A stretch of DNA of 54,232 nucleotides from an uncultured Clostridia bacterium (GTDB taxonomy: Bacteria; Bacillota; Clostridia; Oscillospirales; Oscillospiraceae). The position numbers and the translations under genes are program-made. Location of the stretch: NCBI GenBank assembly GCA_947365965.1, contig CANAZG010000009.1:1-54232 (forward strand). Reading direction: 5' to 3'. A model generated the notes under the pieces. The model ran no database searches. It worked only from the letters and a program-made list of their open reading frames with translations, and was not told where the DNA came from. Each line of letters starts with the position of its first letter. Positions within the stretch are counted from its first letter, which is position 1. Shown one piece after another: positions 26,561 to 34,167 of the stretch.

Positions 26561-27268
26561 TTAAACGATACAGGCGAAGACCAGGCCGACGATCATCGCC
26601 AGCGTGGCGCTCCAGTTGCTCACCCACTTGGCCTTGCGCTTCTTGTTCCACATGGTCAGCAGGAAGATGGTCAGTGCGCCGCCGACGGTGGCATAGATGT
26701 TTTTGTTGTCCATGGCCACGGGGTACATCTTGTTGAAGGTGAGGCTGCAATAGCAGCCCAGGGTGGCGGCGGCGGTGATGATGGGCAGGGCCTTCTGGTT
26801 GCCGCCGGCCAGTCTGGTGCGCAGGCCGTCGATCTTGTGGGTGAAGAGGCCGGAGACGATGATCCAGCCGACGCTGCCCAGGATCATGGCCCACACGCCG
26901 TTGGCAAAGGCCTCGGCGGTCATGGAGGACTGCTCGAAGGCCACGCCCACCGCCTCCGCGCCCACGTCGGCGGAGGTCATCTCGAACATGACCGCGCCGA
27001 TGTAGGAAAGCCGCATCCAGGCGATTGGCGCGCCCATCATGACCATCAGGGAGACCATGCCCGTGAGGATGGAGACGGAGGGACCGATGGAGGCGGACGC
27101 GGAGGCGATGACGGCGCTCTTGATCTGTTCGTTTTTGACCCCCATCCGCCTGCCGTCCCGCAGGGACCGCCTGAGCAGCAGAAACACCTGCCAGGCCAGG
27201 ACGGCCATGGGGACGGCTACGGCGAACCACATCCATCCGCTGTTTGCTATTTTGAGATAATCCTGCAT
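26561..27268 (-). CDS. DUF5058-type membrane protein
   Basis: A 235-residue protein starting MQDYLKIANSGWMWFAV, which resembles the DUF5058 family as I remember it. There are about six membrane helices, a SASIGPSVSILTGMVSLMVMMG segment resembling a permease core (written here in part), and a charged KIDGLRTRLAGGN loop. It is the first gene of the six-gene operon, start ATG 27268 with AGGAGAGAGGAGC upstream. Function of the family is not established. Pairing with a second membrane protein and an M20 amidohydrolase suggests uptake of the hydrolase substrate. Confidence 0.72.
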   Translation of the reverse strand: MQDYLKIANSGWMWFAVAVPMAVLAWQVFLLLRRSLRDGRRMGVKNEQIKSAVIASASASIGPSVSILTGMVSLMVMMGAPIAWMRLSYIGAVMFEMTSADVGAEAVGVAFEQSSMTAEAFANGVWAMILGSVGWIIVSGLFTHKIDGLRTRLAGGNQKALPIITAAATLGCYCSLTFNKMYPVAMDNKNIYATVGGALTIFLLTMWNKKRKAKWVSNWSATLAMIVGLVFACIV

Positions 27269-27295
27269 TTGAAAGCTCCTCTCTCCTGTTTAATT

Positions 27296-27352
27296 AACTC
27301 ATCAAAGATGAGTTGTTAACGGTATTGTAATATGCGCCGCCCGGTTTGTCAA
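27296..27352 (-). promoter_or_regulatory. Promoter and operator of the amidohydrolase/C-S lyase operon
   Basis: On the minus strand TTGACA (27347-27352), 17-base spacer, TACAAT (27324-27329). Just downstream of the start point AACTCATC-AAA-GATGAGTT (27296-27314) is a perfect 8-3-8 inverted repeat, well placed for repression. It shares TCATC/GATGA cores with the repeat at the FCD gene. Confidence 0.85.
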
Positions 27353-27576
27353 TCGTCATTTCTCGCGGAAAAAATCTGGAAGTGATTTGTAGGCTTTGTC
27401 AAGAATGAACCGGCCTTTTTGCCATAACCGCCAAAGAACGGACCTCTAAGGCCCATGGATCCACTTTTTGGGGCAAAAAACCGCCCCGCAACCAAAAGTT
27501 GCGCCACAAATTGGTAGACGCAACCGGCGGAATGTGGTATACTGAGCCCGAAATCCAGGAGAAAGGGGGGATCACA

Positions 27577-27942
27577 TTGGGCGCAATGAAAATGCACCAC
27601 GCCTCCGGCTGGATGTCCGCTGTCTCCATTCTGACCGCGCTTCTGCTGCTGGCCCTGGTGGCCGGCGGGGCAATCCTTCTGTATGTGCTGTTCAAGGGCG
27701 CGAAGGACCGGCGCAGCCGCCGGGACAACGAGGCGCTCTACCAGTCCCTGGCCGAGGCCCTCAAGGCTCGGCGGGCCGCCCACGGCATGAGCCAGGAGCA
27801 GGTGGCCGAGGCCCTGGGCGTCAGCCGCCAGGCGGTGAGCAAGTGGGAGAACGGCACGGCGGAGCCCAGCACCTCCAACCTGCTGGCCCTGGCCAAGCTG
27901 TACGAGGTGGACATCAGCGAGCTGCTGCGGGGCATCCAATAG
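27577..27942 (+). CDS. Membrane-anchored HTH (XRE) protein
   Basis: A 121-residue protein. Residues ~10-37 form one membrane helix (AVSILTALLLLALVAGGAIL), a basic stretch KDRRSRR follows, and residues ~55-120 are an HTH_3 domain with GMSQEQVAEALGVSRQAVSK. The start is taken as TTG 27577, six bases after AAAGGGGGG; an ATG three codons later is too far from it. A TATACT -10 lies at 27538. It is divergent from the amidohydrolase operon. A DNA-binding domain tethered to the membrane is unusual and suggests signal sensing at the envelope; which genes it controls is unknown. Confidence 0.75.
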   Translation: MGAMKMHHASGWMSAVSILTALLLLALVAGGAILLYVLFKGAKDRRSRRDNEALYQSLAEALKARRAAHGMSQEQVAEALGVSRQAVSKWENGTAEPSTSNLLALAKLYEVDISELLRGIQ

Positions 27943-28009
27943 GAGCCCCGAGACAATAGATCATATCAGTGGCACAATGTATATAGTATGAATGAAGGAG
28001 GAGTTTATT

Positions 28010-28678
28010 ATGAACACCGCACTCAAGAAGAGGGCCGCCGCCGGACTGCTGAGCATCCTGACGGCGCTGGCCCTGGTCCTGCCGGCCGCCGCCCACCACG
28101 GGGGAGGCCGCCACGGCTGCCGGACTGCCGCCCAGATCCCCGCCTGCACGGTGGAGAACTGCGCCATCGAGGGCCGCCATTTCCACAATGGCGTGACCTA
28201 CTGCGGCACCTACCACGCCAATGGTGTCTGCACCGCCGGCTGCTACAGCCAGGGCGTCAACCTGAAGGTGGCCGCCTGCACCGTGGGGGGCTGCACCCTG
28301 GCGGGCCGCCATCTCCATGACGGCGTGACCTACTGCGGCACCAGCCACGCCGACGGCTGCTGCACCGCCGCCTGCTACGCCAGCAACGCCCAGACTGTGA
28401 CCGCCTGCACGGTGGAGGGCTGCGCCATTGCAGGCCGCCATCTCCACAACGGCGTGACCTACTGCGGCACGCACCATGCCGACGGCGTCTGCACCGCCGG
28501 CTGCTACCACCAGGGCAGCGGCCAGTGGGTCCCCGCCTGCACGGTGGAGGGCTGCACTCTGACGGGCCGCCACGTCCACGACGGGGAGACCTACTGCGGT
28601 GCGCACCACGCCGGCGGCTTCTGCACCACCGGCTGCTACGGCGCCCATACCTCCGGCGGGCACTGGGGACATTGCTGA
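28010..28678 (+). CDS. Secreted Cys/His-rich tandem-repeat protein
   Basis: A 222-residue protein. A Sec signal peptide covers residues 1-28 (KKRAAAGLLSILTALALV, then LPAAA with likely cleavage before HHGGGRHGC). Four repeats of 43-44 residues follow, starting near 45, 89, 132 and 176. The core is A-C-T-V-x2-C-x3-G-R-H-x-H-x-G-x-T-Y-C-G, then HA, then C-T and a final CY; each unit has at least five Cys and three to four His. The pattern suggests metal binding or disulfide-stapled modules. No other domain is present. The start ATG 28010 has AAGGAGGAG. I recognise similar motifs in unannotated clostridial secreted proteins but know no function. Confidence 0.8.
   Translation: MNTALKKRAAAGLLSILTALALVLPAAAHHGGGRHGCRTAAQIPACTVENCAIEGRHFHNGVTYCGTYHANGVCTAGCYSQGVNLKVAACTVGGCTLAGRHLHDGVTYCGTSHADGCCTAACYASNAQTVTACTVEGCAIAGRHLHNGVTYCGTHHADGVCTAGCYHQGSGQWVPACTVEGCTLTGRHVHDGETYCGAHHAGGFCTTGCYGAHTSGGHWGHC
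28142..28645 (+). repeat. Four tandem ~130-bp coding repeats
   Basis: DNA repeats underlying the Cys/His modules. Phrases such as GGCGTGACCTACTGCGGCAC recur almost unchanged in the first three units, so the units arose by recent internal duplication. Confidence 0.8.
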
Positions 28679-28732
28679 GCCCACGAATACCGCCGCCCCC
28701 TCCGGGGAAAAACGTATTCGCGGTAAAGAGAA

Positions 28733-28766
28733 CAAGGGGCTGGGGCCGCAGGGCCCCGGCCCCTTG
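28733..28766. terminator. GC-rich hairpin downstream of the repeat protein
   Basis: Fifteen-base arms CAAGGGGCTGGGGCC / GGCCCCGGCCCCTTG with one wobble pair and loop GCAG, 54 bases after the stop. No T-run follows. The rest of 28679-28904 holds the pepD promoter. Confidence 0.5.
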
Positions 28767-28772
28767 CCGCAC

Positions 28773-28801
28773 TTGACGGGCCGCAGGGCAGGTGGTAAAC
28801 T
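28773..28801 (+). promoter_or_regulatory. Probable pepD promoter
   Basis: TTGACG, 17-base spacer, TAAACT, about 100 bases before the dipeptidase start. Confidence 0.55.
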
Positions 28802-28904
28802 GTCTGACAGAGGCCGGCGGCCCTCCAGCCGCCCCTCCAGGTCCCTTTCCAGCCTTTTCGGAGAGAAGGCTGTCAACTTTTCATAAGTAAAGGAAGAACG
28901 AACG

Positions 28905-30332
28905 ATGGAGAAAAAAGTTTTAGCCAACCTGGAGCCCCAGAATGTGCTCCGCTTTTTCGAGGAGCTGTGCGCCATCCCCCACGGCTCGGGGAATACCGCC
29001 GCCGCCAGCGACTGGGCGGTGGACTTCGCCAAGGCCCGGGGCCTCCGCCACCGCCGGGACGAGGCGGGCAACGTGGTCATCTGGAAGGACGCCTCCCCAG
29101 GGTATGAGGACCACCCGGCGGTGATGCTCCAGGGCCATCTGGATATGGTGTGCGTTGCCGACGCTGGGGTGGACCACGACTTCACCCGGGAGGGGCTGGA
29201 GCTGACGGTGGACGGGGACTGGCTCAAGGCCCGGGGCACCACCCTGGGCGGCGACGATGGCATCGCTGTGGCCATGGCCATGGCCGTGCTGGACGACGAC
29301 GCCATCCCCCATCCCCCCCTGGAGGCGGTACTCACGGTGGACGAGGAGATCGGCCTGCTGGGAGCCACGGCCCTGGACTGCTCCGACCTCAAGAGCAAAT
29401 ACCTGCTGAACATCGACTCCGAGGCCGAGGGGATCCTCACTGTGGGCTGCGCCGGAGGCGCCCGGTGCGACCTGCACCTCTCCCTGCCGGCGGAGGATGT
29501 CTCCGGCGATGTCTTCACCCTCTCCGTCTCTGGTCTGCCCGGCGGCCACTCCGGCGCAGAGATCCACAAGAATATCCCCAACGCCAACCGGGCGCTGGCC
29601 CAGTGCCTCATCGGGCTGCCCGGCGTTCGGCTCATCTCCCTCCACGGCGGGGAGCAGGACAACGCCATCCCCGGTCAGGCCGAGGCCCGGGTCCTCCTGC
29701 CTGCCGGCGGGGCGGACGGCGCGGACGTGGAGGACCTGTTCCGGAAGGCCCTGGCGGGCTGCTCCGAGGCCCCCAACGGATCCTGCACCCTGAGGGAAAT
29801 CGGCGGCGGGTCCTGCAAGGCCCTCTCCCCGGAGGACAGCCGCCGGGCACTGGAGCTGATCCTCTCCGCCCCCAACGGCGTGCAGGCCATGGAGCCGGAC
29901 CTGCCCGGTCAGGTCCGCACGTCCCTGAACCTGGGCATCCTGCGGCTGGAGGAGGGCGCGCTGCGCCTGACCTGGAGTGTGCGCAGCAGCGCGGCCGCTG
30001 AGAAGGAGGCCCTGGTGGAGAAGCTCAAGGCCCTGTCCGATGGCGCATCCTTCACCCGCCGGGGGGACTACCCCGCCTGGGAGTACCGCAAGGACTCTCC
30101 CCTGCGGGATACCATGGTAGCGGTCTTTAAGGAGCAGTACGGGAGGGAGCCCAAGGTGGAGACCATCCACGCGGGACTGGAGTGCGGCATCCTCACCGCC
30201 AAGATGCCGGATCTGGACGCGGTGTCCTTCGGCCCGGATCTGGTGGACATCCACACCCCCAGGGAGCGGGCCTCCATCTCCTCCCTCCAGCGCACCTGGG
30301 CCTATCTGGTGGCTGTGCTGGCCCGGCTGTAG
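28905..30332 (+). CDS. pepD: Xaa-His dipeptidase (aminoacyl-histidine dipeptidase)
   Basis: A cytoplasmic M20-family metallodipeptidase of 475 residues that splits Xaa-His and other dipeptides. Motifs are FFEELCAIPHGSGN, the metal ligand LQGHLDMVCV, TTLGGDDGIAVAMAM with the bridging Asp, TVDEEIGLLGA with the catalytic Glu, and GGHSGAEIHKN. AAGGAAG lies upstream of the ATG. It is followed 72 bp later by an M3 peptidase, with a strong hairpin between. Together they suit peptide use by an amino-acid fermenter. Confidence 0.95.
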   Translation: MEKKVLANLEPQNVLRFFEELCAIPHGSGNTAAASDWAVDFAKARGLRHRRDEAGNVVIWKDASPGYEDHPAVMLQGHLDMVCVADAGVDHDFTREGLELTVDGDWLKARGTTLGGDDGIAVAMAMAVLDDDAIPHPPLEAVLTVDEEIGLLGATALDCSDLKSKYLLNIDSEAEGILTVGCAGGARCDLHLSLPAEDVSGDVFTLSVSGLPGGHSGAEIHKNIPNANRALAQCLIGLPGVRLISLHGGEQDNAIPGQAEARVLLPAGGADGADVEDLFRKALAGCSEAPNGSCTLREIGGGSCKALSPEDSRRALELILSAPNGVQAMEPDLPGQVRTSLNLGILRLEEGALRLTWSVRSSAAAEKEALVEKLKALSDGASFTRRGDYPAWEYRKDSPLRDTMVAVFKEQYGREPKVETIHAGLECGILTAKMPDLDAVSFGPDLVDIHTPRERASISSLQRTWAYLVAVLARL

Positions 30333-30341
30333 CAGTAAGAA

Positions 30342-30372
30342 CCAGCGGCGCGGCCGGCAGCCGCGCCGCTGG
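30342..30372. terminator. GC hairpin between pepD and the M3 peptidase
   Basis: Thirteen-base perfect arms CCAGCGGCGCGGC / GCCGCGCCGCTGG with a five-base loop, nine bases after the pepD stop. It lacks a T-run. Confidence 0.55.
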
Positions 30373-30404
30373 CAGCAGAATAAATCGGAATAAGGAGACG
30401 CGCT

Positions 30405-32093
30405 ATGAAATTTCCACAGATGCCCTACCGGCGGCCCGATCTGGCCGCCATAGAGGAGAAGACCGCCGGTATTCTCCGCCGGATCTCCGCCGCCGCCTCG
30501 GCGGAGGAGCAGGCCCGGGCCTACCTGGACTTTGAGGCCCTGGAGCGGGAGACCTCCACCGCCTGCACCCTGGCCAGCATCCGCCACACCATCGACACCA
30601 GGGACAGCTTCTACGACCAGGAGAACGACTACGTGGACCAGATCACCCCGGCCCTCCAGGAGCAGCGCCAGCGGATCAGTCTGGCCCTGCTCCGCTCCCC
30701 CTTCCGGCAGGAGCTGGAGGGGCGGTTCGGGAAGCTCCTGTTCACCAACCTGGACATCAGCGCCCGGTCCATGAAGCCGGAGATCATGCCCCTGATGCAG
30801 GAGGAGAACCGCCTGCGCAGCGAGTACCAGAAGCTCTGCGCCTCCGCCGTGGTGGACTGGGAGGGGACGCGGCTGCCCCTGCCCCGCCTGGGGCCCTTCA
30901 AGGAGGACGCCAGCCGGGAGGTGCGCCGCCGGGCTTACGAGACCGAGGGCCGGTGGTACGACAGCCACCGGGAGGAGCTGGACAGCATCTATGACCAGCT
31001 GGTGAAGAACCGCACCGCCCAGGGCCGGGCCATGGGCCACGAGAGCTTCATCCCCGTGGCCTACGACCGCCTCACCCGCAACTGCTGGGACGTTCGTGAC
31101 GCCGCCGCCTTCCGGGAGCAGATCGCCCGGGACATGGTCCCCCTGGTGTCCAGGGTGAAGGACCGGCAGGCCAGGCGGCTGGGCCTGGAGAAGCTGAAGT
31201 TCTTCGACGACGCCATCCACTTCCTCGACGGAAACGCCCTGCCCCAGGGCTCGGCCAGCGACATCCTGGCCGCCGGCCGGGAGATGTACCGCCAGCTGAG
31301 CCCCCAGACCGCAGAGTTCATCGACTTCCTCTACGACGGCGAGCTGCTGGACGTGCTCAGCCGGGAGGGCAAGGCCCCCGGCGGCTACTGCACGGAGCTG
31401 GCCGACTACAAGGCCCCCTTCATCTTCTCCAACTTCGTGGGCACCAGCGGGGACGTGGACGTGCTCACCCACGAGGCGGGCCACGCCTTCGCCGCCTACC
31501 GGGCCGCCCGGATGGACTGCCTGGACGCCCTCAAGAGCCCCACCATCGAGGCCTGCGAGTGCCACTCCATGTCCATGGAGTTTCTCACCGCCCCCTGGCA
31601 CAGCCTCTTCTTCGGGCCCCAGACCGCCAAGTATGAGCTGGACCACTGCGAGCGGGCCCTCATCTTCCTGCCCTACGGGTGCATGGTGGACGAGTTCCAG
31701 CAGGGAGTCTATGAGCAGCCGGGCCTGACGCCGGAGGAGCGCAACCGGCTCTGGCTGGATCTGGAGCGGAAGTACCGCCCCTGGACGGACTTCGACGGCC
31801 TGCCCTTCTACAGCCGGGGCGCGGGCTGGCAGCGCCAGCTCCACATCTACCAGGAGCCCTTCTACTACCTGGACTACTGTATGGCCCAGATGGTGGCCCT
31901 TCAGTTCTGGCAGGCCTCCCTGGCCAACCGGGAGGACGCGTGGAGCCGCTACCTCCGCTTTGTGGACGAGGCGGGCACCCGGACCTTCCGGGAGCTGGTG
32001 GAGGACGCGGGCCTGCGCCTGCCCTACGCCCCCGGCTGCGCCGCAGAGGTGGGGGAGAGCGTGGGCCGCTGGCTGGAGAGCAATCCCATGTAA
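30405..32093 (+). CDS. M3-family oligoendopeptidase
   Basis: A 562-residue cytoplasmic zinc metallopeptidase of the PepF/thimet type, cutting peptides of roughly 6-20 residues. The zinc motif HEAGH starts at residue 356 (DVLTHEAGHAFAAYRA) and the third ligand Glu lies in KSPTIEACECHSMSMEF downstream. GSASDILAAGREMYRQLS precedes the metal site as in the family. The start at 30405 has AAGGAGACGCGCT. Length is normal for this shorter subgroup. It may share a transcript with pepD if the hairpin between them is leaky. Confidence 0.93.
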   Translation: MKFPQMPYRRPDLAAIEEKTAGILRRISAAASAEEQARAYLDFEALERETSTACTLASIRHTIDTRDSFYDQENDYVDQITPALQEQRQRISLALLRSPFRQELEGRFGKLLFTNLDISARSMKPEIMPLMQEENRLRSEYQKLCASAVVDWEGTRLPLPRLGPFKEDASREVRRRAYETEGRWYDSHREELDSIYDQLVKNRTAQGRAMGHESFIPVAYDRLTRNCWDVRDAAAFREQIARDMVPLVSRVKDRQARRLGLEKLKFFDDAIHFLDGNALPQGSASDILAAGREMYRQLSPQTAEFIDFLYDGELLDVLSREGKAPGGYCTELADYKAPFIFSNFVGTSGDVDVLTHEAGHAFAAYRAARMDCLDALKSPTIEACECHSMSMEFLTAPWHSLFFGPQTAKYELDHCERALIFLPYGCMVDEFQQGVYEQPGLTPEERNRLWLDLERKYRPWTDFDGLPFYSRGAGWQRQLHIYQEPFYYLDYCMAQMVALQFWQASLANREDAWSRYLRFVDEAGTRTFRELVEDAGLRLPYAPGCAAEVGESVGRWLESNPM

Positions 32094-32172
32094 CGGTCCC
32101 TTTTCTGGCGCACCAAAAAGAGACGCGACACCTGTTTCCGCCAATATCCTTACGGCGGAGGCAGGTGCAAAA

Positions 32173-32206
32173 AACCGGCGCGGGGAGAGCTCTCCCCGCG
32201 CCGGTT
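32173..32206. terminator. Terminator of the 42-residue membrane protein gene
   Basis: A perfect 34-base palindrome with arms AACCGGCGCGGGGAGAG. On the minus strand it is followed by TTTT (the GGTTTTTTGC run), giving a proper intrinsic terminator 13 bases after the small ORF's stop. It may also serve the plus-strand M3 peptidase. Confidence 0.85.
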
Positions 32207-32218
32207 CTCTTACTTCTC

Positions 32219-32347
32219 TTACCGCCGCTCCCGCTTCCTGGCCAGGGCCAGACAGGCCAGCACCAGATTCTCCACCACCAGTCCGGCGGTGATTACCACA
32301 GATGCGGCCAGGACGATCATGGAGACGATTCGCGCTTTTTTCAGCAT
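32219..32347 (-). CDS. Small single-span membrane protein (42 residues)
   Basis: GGAGGATAACACC precedes ATG 32347. The protein starts MLKKARIVSM, has one hydrophobic helix rich in Val, Ala and Leu (IVLAASVVITAGLVV, then NLVLACLALA) and ends with a basic RKRERR tail. Positive ends around one span are typical of small regulatory membrane proteins. It has a good ribosome binding site and its own terminator on the same strand, which supports a real gene. No family is recognised; the rest of 32094-32451 shows nothing else. Confidence 0.65.
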   Translation of the reverse strand: MLKKARIVSMIVLAASVVITAGLVVENLVLACLALARKRERR

Positions 32348-32451
32348 GGTGTTATCCTCCTATTTGTATGATCCAGCAGACAATATACGCCTTGTTTTGA
32401 CTTTTCCGCTCCCGGATAGCCTTCCCCATCCGCCGTGCCAAAAGCCCGCCG

Positions 32452-33453
32452 TCAGATCCAGCTCTCATCCACCTCGTGGCGCTTGCTCCGGGTCATGAGC
32501 TGGCTGACCACCTCCTGCACCGGCTGTCCCTCGTAGAGCACCCGGTAGGCCCGCTGGCAGATGGGCATCTCCACCCCGGCCTTGGCAGAGAGCTGGTGGG
32601 CGCTGAGGGCGGCGTAGTAGCCCTCCACCGTGGCCCCCACCTCCGCCATGGCGGTCTGCACGTCCTTGCCCTGGCCGATGAGAATGCCGCAGCGGCGGTT
32701 GCGGGAGTGCATGGATGTGCACGTGACGATCAAATCCCCCATGCCGCTCAGACCGGCGAAGGTCTCCTTCCGGCCCCCCAGGGCCACCCCCAGCCGGGCC
32801 ATCTCCGTCATGCCCCGGGTCATCAGCAGGGCCTTGGTGTTGTCCCCCAGGCCCATGCCGTCGCTGATGCCGCAGCACAGGGCCAGCACGTTCTTCAGCG
32901 CCGCGCCCAGCTCCACGCCCAGCACGTCGCTGTTGGTGTACACCCGGAACCGGGGGCCCATGAACACCTCCTGGACCAGCTCCGCCGCCGTCATGTCCCG
33001 GGACGCGGCCACGCACCCCGTAGGCACCCGGCGGCCAACCTCCTCCGCGTGGGAGGGGCCGGAGAGGGCCACCACCCGGCCCTTGCCCCCCAGCTCCTCC
33101 TCGATCACCTGGGTCAGGCACAGGGCCGTGTCCTTCTCAATGCCCTTGGCCACGCTGACCACCACCGCGTCCTGCCGCAGCAGGGGCGCGGCCTTCCTGG
33201 CCGTGGTCCGGACGGCAAAGGAGGGGGTGGCCATCACCACCAGCTCGCTCTCTCCCAGGGCGTCCATGGAGCTGGTCAGATGGAGCGCCTCCGGCAGGGG
33301 GACCCCCTTGAGCATGGGGTTTTCCCGCTTCTCCCGCAGCGCCCTGCACTCCTCCTCCATGAAGGACCAGAGCGTCACGTCATTGCCGTTGTCCAGCAGC
33401 AGCAGCGCCAGGGCCGTCCCCCAGCCGCCGGAGCCTAATACGGTTATTTTCAT
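32452..33453 (-). CDS. gpsA: NAD(P)-dependent glycerol-3-phosphate dehydrogenase
   Basis: Reduces dihydroxyacetone phosphate to sn-glycerol-3-phosphate for phospholipid synthesis. The 333-residue protein opens with the nucleotide motif ITVLGSGGWGTALALLL and contains SVAKGIE, LSGPSHAEEV, the catalytic Lys in LGAALKNVLALCCGISDGMGLG and GLSGMGDLIVTC. The start at 33453 has AGGAGGCGTTTTGCG. It lies 13 bases after plsY, giving the usual clostridial order der-plsY-gpsA, so supply and acylation of glycerol phosphate are encoded together. Confidence 0.97.
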   Translation of the reverse strand: MKITVLGSGGWGTALALLLLDNGNDVTLWSFMEEECRALREKRENPMLKGVPLPEALHLTSSMDALGESELVVMATPSFAVRTTARKAAPLLRQDAVVVSVAKGIEKDTALCLTQVIEEELGGKGRVVALSGPSHAEEVGRRVPTGCVAASRDMTAAELVQEVFMGPRFRVYTNSDVLGVELGAALKNVLALCCGISDGMGLGDNTKALLMTRGMTEMARLGVALGGRKETFAGLSGMGDLIVTCTSMHSRNRRCGILIGQGKDVQTAMAEVGATVEGYYAALSAHQLSAKAGVEMPICQRAYRVLYEGQPVQEVVSQLMTRSKRHEVDESWI

Positions 33454-33466
33454 CGCAAAACGCCTC

Positions 33467-34165
33467 CTATTCCCGCTTTTTATGCAGGGAGAATTTATTT
33501 TCCGTGCCCTCCAGCAGCCGCACGATGTTGGCCCGGTGGCCCCACACCACCAGGACCCCGCAGGCCGCCGCCAGGGGCAGCAGCACCCGAGTATCCCGGT
33601 ACACGTACCAGCTGATAAAGGGGAAGCTGGCCCCGGCCCACAGGGATCCCAGGGACACATACTTGGTCAGGGCCGTCAGGAGGAGGAACCCGCCCCACAC
33701 CACCAGGGCGATCCGCCAGTCCAGCAGCAGGGCCAGGGTCCCCCCGGAGAGGATGCCCTTGCCGCCCTTGAAGCGGAACATGCAGGGGAACATGTGGCCC
33801 ACCAGGCACCACACACCGGCCCAGTACTTAGCCAGCACCGGGCTGTCCGCTCCGATCACGCGCCACATCCACACCGAGAGGTAAGCGGCCAGCACCATTT
33901 TCAGCACGTCGGACAGGATCACCAGCAGGGTCAGGGGCCCGCCGAAGGTGCGGTGGAAGTTGGTCAGGCCCGCGTTGCCGCTGCCGTGGGTGCGCACGTC
34001 GTCCCGCAGGACGTATTTGGACACCAGCACCGCCCCGTTGGAGCAGCCCAGCAGGTAGGACGTCAGGGCGGACAGCGCGATGCACCCCAGGACCACCGGG
34101 CCGTTGACCCAGCCCAGATAGAGCCCCCCCGCCGCTGTCAGGATAATCACACACACAGCGATCAT
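33467..34165 (-). CDS. plsY: Acyl-phosphate:glycerol-3-phosphate acyltransferase PlsY
   Basis: A membrane enzyme transferring an acyl group from acyl phosphate to glycerol-3-phosphate. The 232-residue protein has about six helices and the three family motifs: THGSGNAGLTNFHRTFG, FKGGKGILSG and HRANIVRLLEGTENK. The start at 34165 uses AAGGAGG placed inside the end of der, two bases from its stop. It is somewhat longer than typical (~200) because of an extended N-terminus and one extra loop. Confidence 0.95.
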   Translation of the reverse strand: MIAVCVIILTAAGGLYLGWVNGPVVLGCIALSALTSYLLGCSNGAVLVSKYVLRDDVRTHGSGNAGLTNFHRTFGGPLTLLVILSDVLKMVLAAYLSVWMWRVIGADSPVLAKYWAGVWCLVGHMFPCMFRFKGGKGILSGGTLALLLDWRIALVVWGGFLLLTALTKYVSLGSLWAGASFPFISWYVYRDTRVLLPLAAACGVLVVWGHRANIVRLLEGTENKFSLHKKRE

Positions 34166-34167
34166 AT

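Noticed and set aside
28142..28645. CRISPR-like repeats
   Set aside because: The repeats are in-frame coding modules of about 130 bp without unique spacers.
28920..32144. A 1074-codon open frame on the minus strand opposite pepD and the M3 peptidase
   Set aside because: It is the antisense shadow of two well-recognised genes. The product is low-complexity Gly/Leu/Val/His-rich sequence with no domain; high GC makes such frames common here.
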